This document shows, piece after piece, positions 9,157 through 16,593 of a stretch of 64,000 nucleotides of DNA. Made by a program: the position numbers and the translations under genes. The number at the start of each line of letters is the position of its first letter. The first letter of the stretch is position 1. The DNA lies in the NCBI RefSeq assembly GCF_014651075.1, contig NZ_BMWE01000003.1, positions 248,001 to 312,000 of the forward strand. Direction: 5' to 3'. This DNA is from Streptomyces djakartensis (lineage in GTDB: Bacteria; Actinomycetota; Actinomycetes; Streptomycetales; Streptomycetaceae). The notes beneath the pieces were generated by a model that was not told the DNA's origin, ran no database searches, and was given only the letters and a program-made list of their open reading frames with translations.

Positions 9157-9561
9157 CGGATCCTCCGGTGTCAAGGGATGCTTTATGAGTCTGTGCAGGT
9201 GAGGACGATACTCGCGGCCCCCGGGGTCGCGCACATCGGCACGGCGACTTAACCGAGGCCTTACGTACTGTTGACGCGTGTTTACCTGCGGTGACGCACA
9301 GTCGAGGGCCGGTGACCCGGCCGTCACGGTGTGACGGACATCGCCCCGGGCGCACCGCCGGTGACCTCGCACGCGTTCCCGGCACAGCCGCTCCGAATCC
9401 ACCGGATCGCGGTGGAAACCCGACGGGCCGTCAACTCTCGCCCACACGGACCACTGTGACACCCGTCGTCACCCGCCTGTTCCGCGCGGCGTCTCCCACT
9501 CGTCATGTACGCGCCCTTACGATCAGCCCGCAGTGACGAGCCGACGGCAGGGAGGCCGCTC
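9157..9561 (+). promoter_or_regulatory. Divergent intergenic region upstream of glpQ-like gene; possible PHO-type repeats
   Basis: No gene is seen in these 405 bp. TTACGAT at 9515-9521 could serve as the -10 of the phosphodiesterase gene. Stretches resembling the 11-bp direct repeat units of Streptomyces PHO boxes are present (for example CGTCACCCGCC near 9470 and GTTTACCTGCG near 9287), but none forms a clean tandem pair. Phosphate control is known for the glpQ1 gene of S. coelicolor. Its presence here is only suggested. A TTGACG lies near 9270 on the plus strand without a good partner. Confidence 0.35.
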
Positions 9562-10734
9562 ATGGGAACGCAGAAGTCGAACGAGGTATCGAGCGGCACC
9601 GGACGGCGGGCCCTGCTCGGGGCGGCCGTGCTCGGCGCCGGCGGAGCGGTCCTCGGGGTGACCGGCACGGCGAGAGCGGACGGTGCCCGGCACGGCGGCG
9701 CGCACGGGGGACTGAGGAGCCTTCCCAGGCCGACGATCGTCGGCCACCGGGGGGCCAGCGGCTACCGCCCGGAGCACACCATCGGTTCGTACCAGCTCGC
9801 TCTCGACATGGGCGCCGACATCGTCGAGGCCGGCGATCTGGTGCCGACGAAGGACGGCCACCTCGTCTGCCGTCACGAGCCGGAGATCGGCGGCACCACC
9901 GACGTCGCCGACCACCCCGAGTTCGCCGACCGCAAGCGGACCAAGCTCCTCGACGGCGTCTCCACCACCGGCTGGTTCACCGAGGACTTCACCCTCGCCG
10001 AGCTGAAGACCCTGCGGGCGGTCGAGCGCATCCCGGCCAACCGACCGCACAACACCCTCTACGACGGGCGCTGGGAAGTGCCCACCTTCGAAGAGGTCCT
10101 CCAGTGGCAGGACGAGCAGACCCGCAGGAGCGGCAAGCAGGTCTGGATCTACCCCGAGCTCAAGCACCCCACCTATTTCCGCAAGCAGGGCCTGCCGCTG
10201 GAGGAGCGGGTCGCCAAGCTGCTGCGCATGCACGGCAAGGACGGGCGGACCTCCCCGGTCGTCATCCAGTCCTTCGAGCCGACCAGCATCGAACGCCTCA
10301 ACAAGCTCGTCGACAACCCCCTGGTCGTCCTGCTGTCCTCGGCGAACTCCCGCCCCTGGGACTTCGTGGAGACCGGCGACCCGCGCACCGTCGCCGACCT
10401 GGTCAAGCCGGCCGGCCTGAGGGAGATCGCCTCCTACGCCCAGGGCATCGGCCCGACCCTGGACCTGGTGATCCCGCGGGACGCCGAGGGCAACCTCACT
10501 GAGCCGACGACGCTGGTCACGGACGCGCACCGGGTGGGCCTGATCCTGCACCCGTGGACCCTGCGCAACGAGAACCCCTTCCTCCCCGCGGACTTCCGCG
10601 ACGGCACGGAGGCCGACGCCTACGGAGACGTCTTCGGCGCGTACCGGGCGTACTTCGCGACCGGTATCGACGGCGTCTTCACCGACCAGCCCGACACGGG
10701 CCTGCTGGCCCGCGAGGACTTCCTCAACGGCTGA
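9562..10734 (+). CDS. glpQ1: Tat-exported glycerophosphodiester phosphodiesterase
   Basis: A 390-residue enzyme that hydrolyses glycerophosphodiesters to an alcohol and glycerol 3-phosphate outside the cell. The N-terminus SSGTGRRALLGAAVLGAGG is a twin-arginine (Tat) signal with Arg15-Arg16. The GDPD core is clear: VGHRGASGYRPEHT (residues 60-73, catalytic His and Arg plus the Glu-His pair), a metal-binding acidic region AGDLVPTKDGH (90-100), and the second catalytic His in CRHEPE (about 103-108). ATG at 9562 is preceded by GGGAGG. An upstream ATG at 9505 would bury the Tat motif further in. Matching to glpQ1 rests on synteny recalled from S. coelicolor. The product feeds phosphate and glycerol scavenging. 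Confidence 0.88.
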   Translation: MGTQKSNEVSSGTGRRALLGAAVLGAGGAVLGVTGTARADGARHGGAHGGLRSLPRPTIVGHRGASGYRPEHTIGSYQLALDMGADIVEAGDLVPTKDGHLVCRHEPEIGGTTDVADHPEFADRKRTKLLDGVSTTGWFTEDFTLAELKTLRAVERIPANRPHNTLYDGRWEVPTFEEVLQWQDEQTRRSGKQVWIYPELKHPTYFRKQGLPLEERVAKLLRMHGKDGRTSPVVIQSFEPTSIERLNKLVDNPLVVLLSSANSRPWDFVETGDPRTVADLVKPAGLREIASYAQGIGPTLDLVIPRDAEGNLTEPTTLVTDAHRVGLILHPWTLRNENPFLPADFRDGTEADAYGDVFGAYRAYFATGIDGVFTDQPDTGLLAREDFLNG

Positions 10735-10750
10735 GCGCGTCAACGCCTTC

Positions 10751-10778
10751 AGCTCACACCCCCCCGGTGGGGTGAGCT
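10751..10778 (+). terminator. Hairpin terminator after glpQ-like gene
   Basis: AGCTCAC and GTGAGCT close a stem that continues, past a one-base bulge, through CCCC paired with GGGG. It lies 17 bp after the stop codon. There is no T-tract. Confidence 0.5.
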
Positions 10779-10826
10779 TCGGCCGCCGGGGCAACCCGCC
10801 GCCCGGGCGGCCGCGTCGATCCGTAT

Positions 10827-11321
10827 GTGACGCACGACCTGGTCGACGCCCTGCGCCCGCTGCTCGCCGCCGAGGCGCGCGCGGAAGCGCCTGCCGCCGG
10901 AGCCGAACCGGGCGACCTGGAGCAGGCGGTCTGGCTCCGCCTGCTGGAGCGTCTCGACGCCGAGGATCCGCCGCCCGACCCGCCGGAATGGCTCCGCCGG
11001 GCCGTCCGCTCGGAGGCCCGACGCACCCGCCGGACCAGCAGCCTCGAACAGCCGTACGCCGTCGAGCCGGTCGACGACGATCACCGCGGCCCCGAAGAGC
11101 TCGCACTCGCCGCGGCCGGCGGCCGTACCCTGCGCGAGGCCGTGCGCCGCCTCCCTGGCCGCTGCCCCCGGCTGATGGAGGCCCTGCTCTCGCCCGAGGA
11201 CCTGACATACCAGGAAATCGCAGGGGAGTTGGGTATCTCACAGGGGAGTCTTGGTCCGGAACGTTCCAGATGCCTGGGATGTCTGCGGAGATTGCTCACG
11301 CCGGAGGTTGCGGCCCGCTGA
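10827..11321 (+). CDS. Sigma-70 region-4-like helix-turn-helix protein
   Basis: A 164-residue acidic protein with the composition of a small sigma-like regulator. The C-terminal part reads LMEALLSPEDLTYQEIAGEL followed by GISQGSLGPERSRCLGCLRR (about residues 120-158), the pattern of sigma factor region 4 that contacts the -35 element. The N-terminal half has the WLRRAVRSEARRTRR type of basic helix but not a full region 2 (no clear -10 recognition helix). It may be a sigma-like transcription factor or a remnant of an ECF sigma factor. The GTG start at 10827 gives MTHDLVDALRPLL. There is no good Shine-Dalgarno sequence. It lies just upstream of a GNAT gene on the same strand. Confidence 0.65.
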   Translation: MTHDLVDALRPLLAAEARAEAPAAGAEPGDLEQAVWLRLLERLDAEDPPPDPPEWLRRAVRSEARRTRRTSSLEQPYAVEPVDDDHRGPEELALAAAGGRTLREAVRRLPGRCPRLMEALLSPEDLTYQEIAGELGISQGSLGPERSRCLGCLRRLLTPEVAAR

Positions 11322-11377
11322 GGACGGGGATAGGAGTGAGGGACGACAGTGATCAGATGAGCGGGAGGCGTGCGCAC

Positions 11378-11875
11378 ATGGGCATGAGTGTGACCATCTC
11401 TGCGGCGACCGAGCAGGACGCGGAGCAGATCTTCAGGCTGCAGTACCTGTGCTTCCAGCCGGAGGCGGCGCTGTACGGGAACTACCGCATCGACCCGCTC
11501 GTCCAAACACTCGACTCCGTCCGCGAGGAGGTCACCCGCGACTGCGTCTTCGTGGCCCGGCTCGGCGACGAGGTCGTGGGCTCGGTACGCGGCTCGGTCA
11601 CCGAGGACGGCGCGGCCGCCATCGGAAAGCTCTGCGTGCACCCCCGGCTCCAGGGCCACGGCATCGGCGCCCGTCTCCTCCGCGCGGCCGAATCGGCCCT
11701 CGCCGGCCAGCACGGCGCCACCCGCTTCCGCCTGCACACGGGCCATCGCAGCGAGGGCAACCTCCGCCTCTACCGCAAGGTCGGCTACCAGACGGTGGGC
11801 ACCTCCCAGGGCGCGGACGGCGTCCCGATGATCGTCCTGGAGAAGCCGGCCGGGACGTACGCGGCGACGGCGTAG
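11378..11875 (+). CDS. GNAT-family N-acetyltransferase
   Basis: A 165-residue acetyl-CoA-dependent acyltransferase. The acetyl-CoA pyrophosphate loop is seen in KLCVHPRLQGHGIGARLLRA (about residues 88-107), following the β4 strand AAIGKLCV. The C-terminal RLYRKVGYQTVGTS (about 128-141) is the usual β6-α4 end piece. ATG at 11378 has GGGAGG nine bases upstream. The ATG six bases further on (11384) is possible. It follows the sigma-like gene after 56 bp and may share its transcript. The acceptor is unknown. Confidence 0.85.
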   Translation: MGMSVTISAATEQDAEQIFRLQYLCFQPEAALYGNYRIDPLVQTLDSVREEVTRDCVFVARLGDEVVGSVRGSVTEDGAAAIGKLCVHPRLQGHGIGARLLRAAESALAGQHGATRFRLHTGHRSEGNLRLYRKVGYQTVGTSQGADGVPMIVLEKPAGTYAATA

Positions 11876-11877
11876 CT

Positions 11878-11940
11878 CTCAGGGGCGCGGGGCTGTGTCG
11901 AAGTGCGGCTCCGCCGCGTGGGCGCGAACAGCCACACACG
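11878..11940 (+). repeat. Intergenic repeat related to the GGGGCGCGGGG gene-end family
   Basis: Starts CTCAGGGGCGCGGGG like the 8391-8405 copy, then diverges into a CGGCTCCGCCGCGTGGGCGCG segment and GAACAGCCACACACG. It fills most of the gap between the convergent GNAT and membrane-protein genes. Confidence 0.5.
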
Positions 11941-11961
11941 AGGCGTACTCGCCGGCGCCCC

Positions 11962-12372
11962 TCAGCCCGCGTCCCCCTGCCGCGTACGCGACCGCCGAAG
12001 CCAGTAGATGGCCGACAACGGCAACAGAACCGGGATGAACACATAGCCCATCCCGAAGTCCGACCACACGGTCGCGTCCGGAAACGCCGACGGCTCGACC
12101 AACGTCCAGGTCCCCACCGTCAGCACACCCACAAGCTCCGCGGCACAGCACACCAGCGCCACTCGCCGGGCCCTCTCCCCGCCCCGCACCAGCGTGTACG
12201 TGATGAACCCGTACACGACACCGGCCACGGCCGACAGCGAGTACGCCAGCGGCGCCCGGTCGAACTCCGTCGCGATCTGATAGACCGACCGCGACACCGC
12301 CCCGACGACCATCACGCCGTACAGCCACACCAGCAGCGTGCCCGGCCCACTGGTCAGCCGTCGCCGGCTCAC
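11962..12372 (-). CDS. Small four-helix integral membrane protein
   Basis: Function not recognised. The 136 residues contain about four hydrophobic segments: LLVWLYGVMVVGAVSRSV (about 12-30), YSLSAVAGVVYGFITYTLV (about 40-58), VALVCCAAELVGVLTVG (about 68-84) and MGYVFIPVLLPLSAIYWL (about 103-122), and it ends RRSRTRQGDAG. GTG at 12372 has GGGGAGG five bases upstream, so I prefer it over the ATG at 12393. The start falls two bases after the stop of the preceding membrane protein gene, so the two are one operon and perhaps one complex. Confidence 0.75.
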   Translation of the reverse strand: MSRRRLTSGPGTLLVWLYGVMVVGAVSRSVYQIATEFDRAPLAYSLSAVAGVVYGFITYTLVRGGERARRVALVCCAAELVGVLTVGTWTLVEPSAFPDATVWSDFGMGYVFIPVLLPLSAIYWLRRSRTRQGDAG

Positions 12373-12373
12373 C

Positions 12374-12733
12374 TCAACCTCCCCAGATGTCATGGAGCCG
12401 CACCTCCAGCACCGCCAGCACCACGCCACCCGCGGCGACCGTGACCGAGCCCCACCGTGTCCGCTCGGCCAGCGACATGAACCCCGCCGCCGGGACGCAC
12501 GCGAACGCCCCCAGCAGATACGCGACGAAGATCGTCGTGCCCTGTTCCGGTTTCTCGCCTCGCGCCAGCAGCACGATCCCCACCACGAGCTGGACCACCG
12601 ACAGCAGCGTGACCACGGCCATCCCGATGAAGTGCCAGTCCTTCGTCGGCTGGTCACGGTAGGCGGCCCAGCCGCACCAGACGGCGAGCAGCAGCGCGGC
12701 GACGCCGGTCACCAGCGTCAGGGCATCAAGCAT
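12374..12733 (-). CDS. Small integral membrane protein, first gene of a two-gene operon
   Basis: A 119-residue protein with four predicted hydrophobic segments: TLVTGVAALLLAVWCGWAAY (about 5-24), FIGMAVVTLLSVVQLVVGIV (about 35-54), FVAYLLGAFACVPAAGF (about 69-85) and SVTVAAGGVVLAVLEV (about 95-110). I do not recognise the family. The ATG at 12733 has no Shine-Dalgarno sequence, but TAATAA on the minus strand (12743-12748) lies nine bases upstream, suggesting a leaderless mRNA. It is divergent from the HAD phosphatase gene. Confidence 0.75.
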   Translation of the reverse strand: MLDALTLVTGVAALLLAVWCGWAAYRDQPTKDWHFIGMAVVTLLSVVQLVVGIVLLARGEKPEQGTTIFVAYLLGAFACVPAAGFMSLAERTRWGSVTVAAGGVVLAVLEVRLHDIWGG

Positions 12734-12802
12734 GCTGCGACCTTATTACGGCCGAAAAGGCCCGATGCCTCCGGCCCCGGGCCGCCCCGTAGGGTCGAGG
12801 AC

Positions 12803-13453
12803 ATGAAGATCCACGCGCACGCCCTGCTGTTCGACAACGACGGAACCCTCGTCTCCTCCCTCGCTTCCGTGGACCGCTGCTGGACGCGGTGGGCCGCCGA
12901 GTACGGGATCACGGCCGAGGAGTTCGCGCGGGTCGAGCTGCACGGCAGGCCGGCCGCCGAGATAGCCACCGACCTGCTGCCCGCCGAGCTCGTGCCGCAG
13001 GCCGTCGCGCGGATCGAGGACCTGGAGGTGGAGGACGTGCCGGGCGGCGGAGTGCACCTGCTGCCGGGGACCCGTGCCTTCCTCGACGCCCTGCCTGCCG
13101 AGCGGTGGGCCGTCGTCACCTCCGCCACCCGGCGGCTGGCCGAGGCCAGGCTCGACGCCGTCGGCATCCTGCCCAAGACGCTGGTCGCCGCCGACGACGT
13201 CACCCGGGGCAAGCCCGACCCCGAACCCTATCTGCTCGCGGCCCGCGCCCTCGGCGCCGACCCCGCCCACTGCGTCGTCTTCGAGGACGCGCCCGCCGGC
13301 CTCGCGGCCGGACGCGCCGCCGGCATGACCACCGTGGCGTTGACCACAACCCACCAGGCCCACGAGCTGCGCGCCGATCTGGTCGTCGAGGATCTGTCGG
13401 CCCTGTCGGCACTGGTCACCGAGCGGGGAGTGGAGATCTCCGCCCGGGGCTGA
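12803..13453 (+). CDS. HAD-family phosphatase (sugar-phosphatase-like)
   Basis: A 216-residue haloacid-dehalogenase-type hydrolase with a helical cap. Motif I is LLFDNDGTLVSS (residues about 8-19, nucleophile Asp in DNDGT), motif II is VVTSATRRL (the Thr/Ser), motif III is the Lys in GKPDPEPYLLAA, and motif IV is VVFEDAPAGLAAGRAAGM. This subgroup dephosphorylates small sugar phosphates in the cytoplasm. The exact substrate is not evident. DNDGT replaces the commoner DMDGT. ATG at 12803 follows GAGG. A wobble-rich inverted repeat lies downstream, around the CCGCTGTCC and GGACAGTGG elements between 13470 and 13504, and may end its transcript. Confidence 0.85.
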   Translation: MKIHAHALLFDNDGTLVSSLASVDRCWTRWAAEYGITAEEFARVELHGRPAAEIATDLLPAELVPQAVARIEDLEVEDVPGGGVHLLPGTRAFLDALPAERWAVVTSATRRLAEARLDAVGILPKTLVAADDVTRGKPDPEPYLLAARALGADPAHCVVFEDAPAGLAAGRAAGMTTVALTTTHQAHELRADLVVEDLSALSALVTERGVEISARG

Positions 13454-13503
13454 CGTGCCCCCGGCCCCTGTCCACCGCTGTCCACCATGCGGACAGTGGC
13501 GGC

Positions 13504-13532
13504 TTGTCAGGACCGTACGCGTGTTTTACTGA
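13504..13532 (+). promoter_or_regulatory. Promoter for the Cys-rich leader ORF and metNIQ
   Basis: TTGTCA at 13504-13509, with either TTTACT (13525-13530, 15-bp spacer) or TACTGA (13527-13532, 17-bp spacer) as -10. Both put the RNA 5' end at or within a few bases of the ATG at 13537, which has no Shine-Dalgarno sequence, so the leader ORF is probably translated from a leaderless transcript. Confidence 0.5.
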
Positions 13533-13536
13533 CGGC

Positions 13537-13623
13537 ATGACCACGACGAGCGACCGCATCCCCGCGACCGAGGCGACCATGACGCCCGGTGCTCGTTGTA
13601 CGTGTCGAATGTGCGCCTTCTAG
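13537..13623 (+). CDS. Cysteine-rich 28-residue leader peptide, candidate attenuator of metNIQ
   Basis: A very short frame that ends in RCTCRMCAF: three Cys (residues 21, 23, 26) and one Met (25) in six codons before the TAG. It sits alone 208 bp ahead of metN, on the same strand, behind its own promoter. The ATG appears to be at the RNA 5' end. Short leaderless frames with clustered Cys codons are known in mycobacteria as cysteine-responsive attenuators of sulphur genes. By analogy, ribosome stalling when Cys-tRNA is scarce could set downstream expression. The peptide itself probably has no function. The spacer 13624-13816 contains local hairpins such as CTCGC/GCGAG, but I could not establish an attenuator pair. 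Confidence 0.65.
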   Translation: MTTTSDRIPATEATMTPGARCTCRMCAF

Positions 13624-13831
13624 AGGGCCCCTGCACCACCCCCTGAGCTCGCGCCCCGAAGCGAGACCGCGGCATGTCCGCACGCCCTGAGCGGTGCGTG
13701 ACGCCCAGCCGCCCCGCGCACATGTTCTCCCCGGTTCCACGCCCCCGCGAGAACCGTGTCGCGTCCCTGAACGAACGCACCCGTGCCCGGGCACACCCGC
13801 GCCCGCGCACTCGACAGTGACGGAAACCCAC

Positions 13832-14866
13832 GTGATCACCACAACGGACCTGACCAAGGTCTACCGTTCGCGCGGCCGCGAGGTCACCGCCCTGGACGGC
13901 GTCGACCTGCACGTCCGCGAAGGCGAGGTGTACGGCGTCATCGGCCAGTCCGGCGCCGGCAAGTCCTCGCTCATCCGCTGCGTCAACCTGCTGGAACGCC
14001 CCACCTCCGGCACCGTGACGGTCGCCGGCGAGGACCTCACCGCCCTGGCGGGCAGGGGCCCGCGCGCCGGACGGGAGCTCCGGCGGGCGCGCAGCAGGAT
14101 CGGCATGGTCTTCCAGCACTTCAACCTGCTGTCCTCGCGGACCGTCCAGGACAACGTCGAGCTGCCGCTGGAGATCCTCGGCAAGTCCGGGAAGGAACGT
14201 TCCCGCAAGGCACTGGAACTGCTCGACCTGGTCGGCCTCGCCGACAAGGCCGGCGCCTACCCCGCCCAGCTCTCCGGCGGCCAGAAGCAGCGCGTCGGCA
14301 TCGCCCGCGCCCTGGCCGGCGATCCGAAGGTCCTGCTGTCCGACGAGGCCACCAGCGCCCTCGACCCGGAGACCACCCGCTCGATCCTGGCCCTGCTGCG
14401 CGACCTGAACCGGCAGCTCGGCCTGACCGTGCTGCTCATCACCCACGAGATGGACGTCGTGAAGTCGGTCTGCGATTCGGCCGCGCTCATGGAGAACGGC
14501 CGCATCGTCGAGTCGGGCACGGTCAGCGAGCTCCTCGCGACCCCGGGCTCCGAACTGGCCGCCGCGCTGTTCCCGCTCGGCGGCGAGGCCTCCGGCGACG
14601 ACCGCACCGTCGTCGACGTCACCTTCCAGGGCGAGAGCGCCACCCAGCCGGTCATCTCGCAGCTGGCCCGCACCTACAACATCGACATATCGATCCTCGG
14701 CGCCGCCATCGACACCGTCGGCGGGCTCCAGGTCGGCCGGATGCGCATCGAACTTCCCGGCCGCTACGAGGACAACGTCGTGCCCATCGGCTTCCTGCGC
14801 GAGAAGGGCCTGCAGATCGACGTCCTGGGCCACGAGGCCGAACTGGTGAAGGAGAGCGCCAAGTGA
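13832..14866 (+). CDS. metN: Methionine ABC importer ATP-binding protein
   Basis: A 344-residue ATPase. Walker A is GQSGAGKSS (about residues 37-45), the Q-loop follows at MVFQHFNLL, the signature is LSGGQKQRVGIARAL, and Walker B is VLLSDEATSALDPET. The C-terminal hundred residues (VVDVTFQGESATQPVISQLA through ELVKESAK) form the NIL/ACT-like regulatory domain by which MetN senses intracellular methionine. Start is GTG 13832 with GGA eight bases upstream. GTG 13817 is an alternative that adds five residues. The stop overlaps metI (GTGA), so the operon is translationally coupled. Substrate is methionine or a related sulphur amino acid such as cystine or its derivatives. The Cys-rich leader favours sulphur control. 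Confidence 0.92.
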   Translation: MITTTDLTKVYRSRGREVTALDGVDLHVREGEVYGVIGQSGAGKSSLIRCVNLLERPTSGTVTVAGEDLTALAGRGPRAGRELRRARSRIGMVFQHFNLLSSRTVQDNVELPLEILGKSGKERSRKALELLDLVGLADKAGAYPAQLSGGQKQRVGIARALAGDPKVLLSDEATSALDPETTRSILALLRDLNRQLGLTVLLITHEMDVVKSVCDSAALMENGRIVESGTVSELLATPGSELAAALFPLGGEASGDDRTVVDVTFQGESATQPVISQLARTYNIDISILGAAIDTVGGLQVGRMRIELPGRYEDNVVPIGFLREKGLQIDVLGHEAELVKESAK

Positions 14867-15570
14867 CCTGGTCCGAGATGCGGCCCCTGCTGGAGCAGGC
14901 GTGCTGGGACACCCTCTACATGGTCGGCTGGTCCACCCTCATCGCCGTCGTCGGCGGGCTCCCGCTCGGCATCCTGCTCGTCCTGACCGACCGCGGGGGC
15001 CTGCTGCAGAACCTCGCCGCCAACAAGGTCATCGGGCAGGTCGTGAACATCGCCCGCTCCCTGCCGTTCATCATCCTGATGGTCGCGCTCATGACCTTCA
15101 CCCGCTGGATCACCGGCACGACCATCGGCCGCGAGGCCGCCATCGTGCCGCTCGCCATCGGCGCCATCCCGTTCTTCGCGCGCCTGGTCGAGACGGCCGT
15201 CCGCGAGGTGGACCACGGGCTCGTCGAGGCCGTGCAGTCCATGGGCGGCAACACCTGGACCGTCGTCCGCAAGGTCCTGGTGCCCGAGTCCCTGCCGTCG
15301 TTGATCTCCAGCACCACCACCACGATCGTCGCCCTCATCGGCTACTCCGCGATGGCGGGCACCGTCGGCGCCGGCGGCCTGGGCGACATCGCCATCCGCT
15401 ACGGCTACCAGCGCTTCGAGACGCAGCTGATGTGGATCACCGTCGCGATCCTCGCCGTCGTCATCTCGCTCATCCAGTTCGCCGGCGACTACGCGGCCCG
15501 CTCCCTGCACCGCCGCGGCGCCCATTCGGGACCCGCCCCGAAACTGCGGCTGCTCAAAGCCGCCTCCTGA
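14863..15570 (+). CDS. metI: Methionine ABC importer permease
   Basis: A 235-residue inner-membrane protein with five or six helices. It has the binding-protein-dependent permease fold of the MetI type: an N-terminal helix TLYMVGWSTLIAVVGGLPLG, a central RSLPFIILMVALMTFTRWITG, and the EAA-type coupling loop LVEAVQSMGGNTWTVVRKVL (about residues 120-139), which contacts the ATPase. It ends with basic residues. GTG at 14863 overlaps the stop of metN by four bases. Two copies would pair with two MetN subunits in the membrane. Confidence 0.92.
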   Translation: MTWSEMRPLLEQACWDTLYMVGWSTLIAVVGGLPLGILLVLTDRGGLLQNLAANKVIGQVVNIARSLPFIILMVALMTFTRWITGTTIGREAAIVPLAIGAIPFFARLVETAVREVDHGLVEAVQSMGGNTWTVVRKVLVPESLPSLISSTTTTIVALIGYSAMAGTVGAGGLGDIAIRYGYQRFETQLMWITVAILAVVISLIQFAGDYAARSLHRRGAHSGPAPKLRLLKAAS

Positions 15571-15632
15571 TCCCCTCGTCCATCCACGACGAGGTCGCAC
15601 CACTCGCAAGGCCCTAAGGAAAGGCACTTTTC

Positions 15633-16451
15633 GTGCGTAACACCGCCAAGATCACCACTGCCGCCCTCGCCGCCGGAGCCCTCACCCTCGGGCTCAGCGC
15701 CTGCGGCTCGGGTGCCTCGGGCTCCGACGGACCCCTGATCGTCGCCGCCAGCCCCACCCCGCACGCCGAGATCCTGAACTACGTCAAGGACAACCTCGCC
15801 AAGAAGGAAGGCCTCGACCTCCAGGTCAAGGAGTTCACCGACTACGTCACGCCGAACACGGCGACGCAGGACGGCTCCGTCGGCGCCAACTACTTCCAGA
15901 ACAAGCCGTACCTCGACGACTTCAACAAGAAGAACGGCACCGACATCGTGCCCGTCGTCACGGTCCACCTGGAGCCGCTCGGCCTCTACTCCCACAAGGT
16001 CAAGAAGGCCGGCGACCTGAAGAGCGGTGCGACCCTCGCCATCCCCAACGACACCGTCAACGAGGCCCGCGCCCTCAAGCTCCTCGCCGCCCACGGGCTC
16101 ATCACCCTCAAGGAAGGCGTCGGCAGCGAGGCCACCCCCGGCGACATCGCCAAGAACCCCAAGAAGCTCAAGTTCAAGGAGCTGGAGGCGGCCCAGACCC
16201 CGCGCTCCCTCGACGACGTGGACGCCGCCGTGGTCAACGGCAACTACGCCATCGAGTCCGACCTCGAGCCCTCGAAGGACGCCCTCGTCCTCGAGTCCCC
16301 GGAGAACAACCCGTACGGCAACTTCCTCGCCGTGAAGAAGGGCGAGGAGGACGACCCGCGGGTGAAGAAGCTCGCGAAGCTCCTCACCTCGCCCGAGGTG
16401 AAGAAGTTCATCCAGGACAAGTACGCCGGCTCCGTGCTCGCCTCCTTCTGA
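15633..16451 (+). CDS. metQ: Methionine ABC importer substrate-binding lipoprotein
   Basis: A 272-residue lipoprotein of the NlpA/MetQ family. The signal peptide ends LGLSAC with the lipidated Cys24. The mature part begins after a short GSGASGSDGP linker with LIVAASPTPHAEILNYVK. The block FTDYVTPNTATQDGSVGANY and FQNKPYLDDFN are typical of MetQ and surround the ligand. Anchored on the outer face of the membrane, it delivers amino acid to MetI-MetN. The GTG start has AAGGAAAGG upstream. It is separated from metI by 62 bp. Confidence 0.93.
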   Translation: MRNTAKITTAALAAGALTLGLSACGSGASGSDGPLIVAASPTPHAEILNYVKDNLAKKEGLDLQVKEFTDYVTPNTATQDGSVGANYFQNKPYLDDFNKKNGTDIVPVVTVHLEPLGLYSHKVKKAGDLKSGATLAIPNDTVNEARALKLLAAHGLITLKEGVGSEATPGDIAKNPKKLKFKELEAAQTPRSLDDVDAAVVNGNYAIESDLEPSKDALVLESPENNPYGNFLAVKKGEEDDPRVKKLAKLLTSPEVKKFIQDKYAGSVLASF

Positions 16452-16482
16452 GCCCGCGTCCGGCACCCGCCACGCACGGCGT

Positions 16483-16506
16483 CCTCCCTCACCGGGGTGG
16501 GGGAGG
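16483..16506 (+). terminator. Hairpin after metQ
   Basis: CCTCCCTCACC (16483-16493) can pair with GGTGGGGGAGG (16496-16506), with one G-T wobble and the innermost bases opening as a loop. There is no T-tract. Confidence 0.45.
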
Positions 16507-16593
16507 GCCCGTGGTGCGGATCAGGGCTTTCATGCTGCATGCTGGGCAGTTCAGCAGGCCCTGAAGGTTTTACCGAAGGTTTTGGAGCGGCGC

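Noticed and set aside
13624..13831. SAM riboswitch between the leader ORF and metN
   Set aside because: Only small local hairpins were seen, without a recognisable SAM-riboswitch core. A covariance search was not possible.
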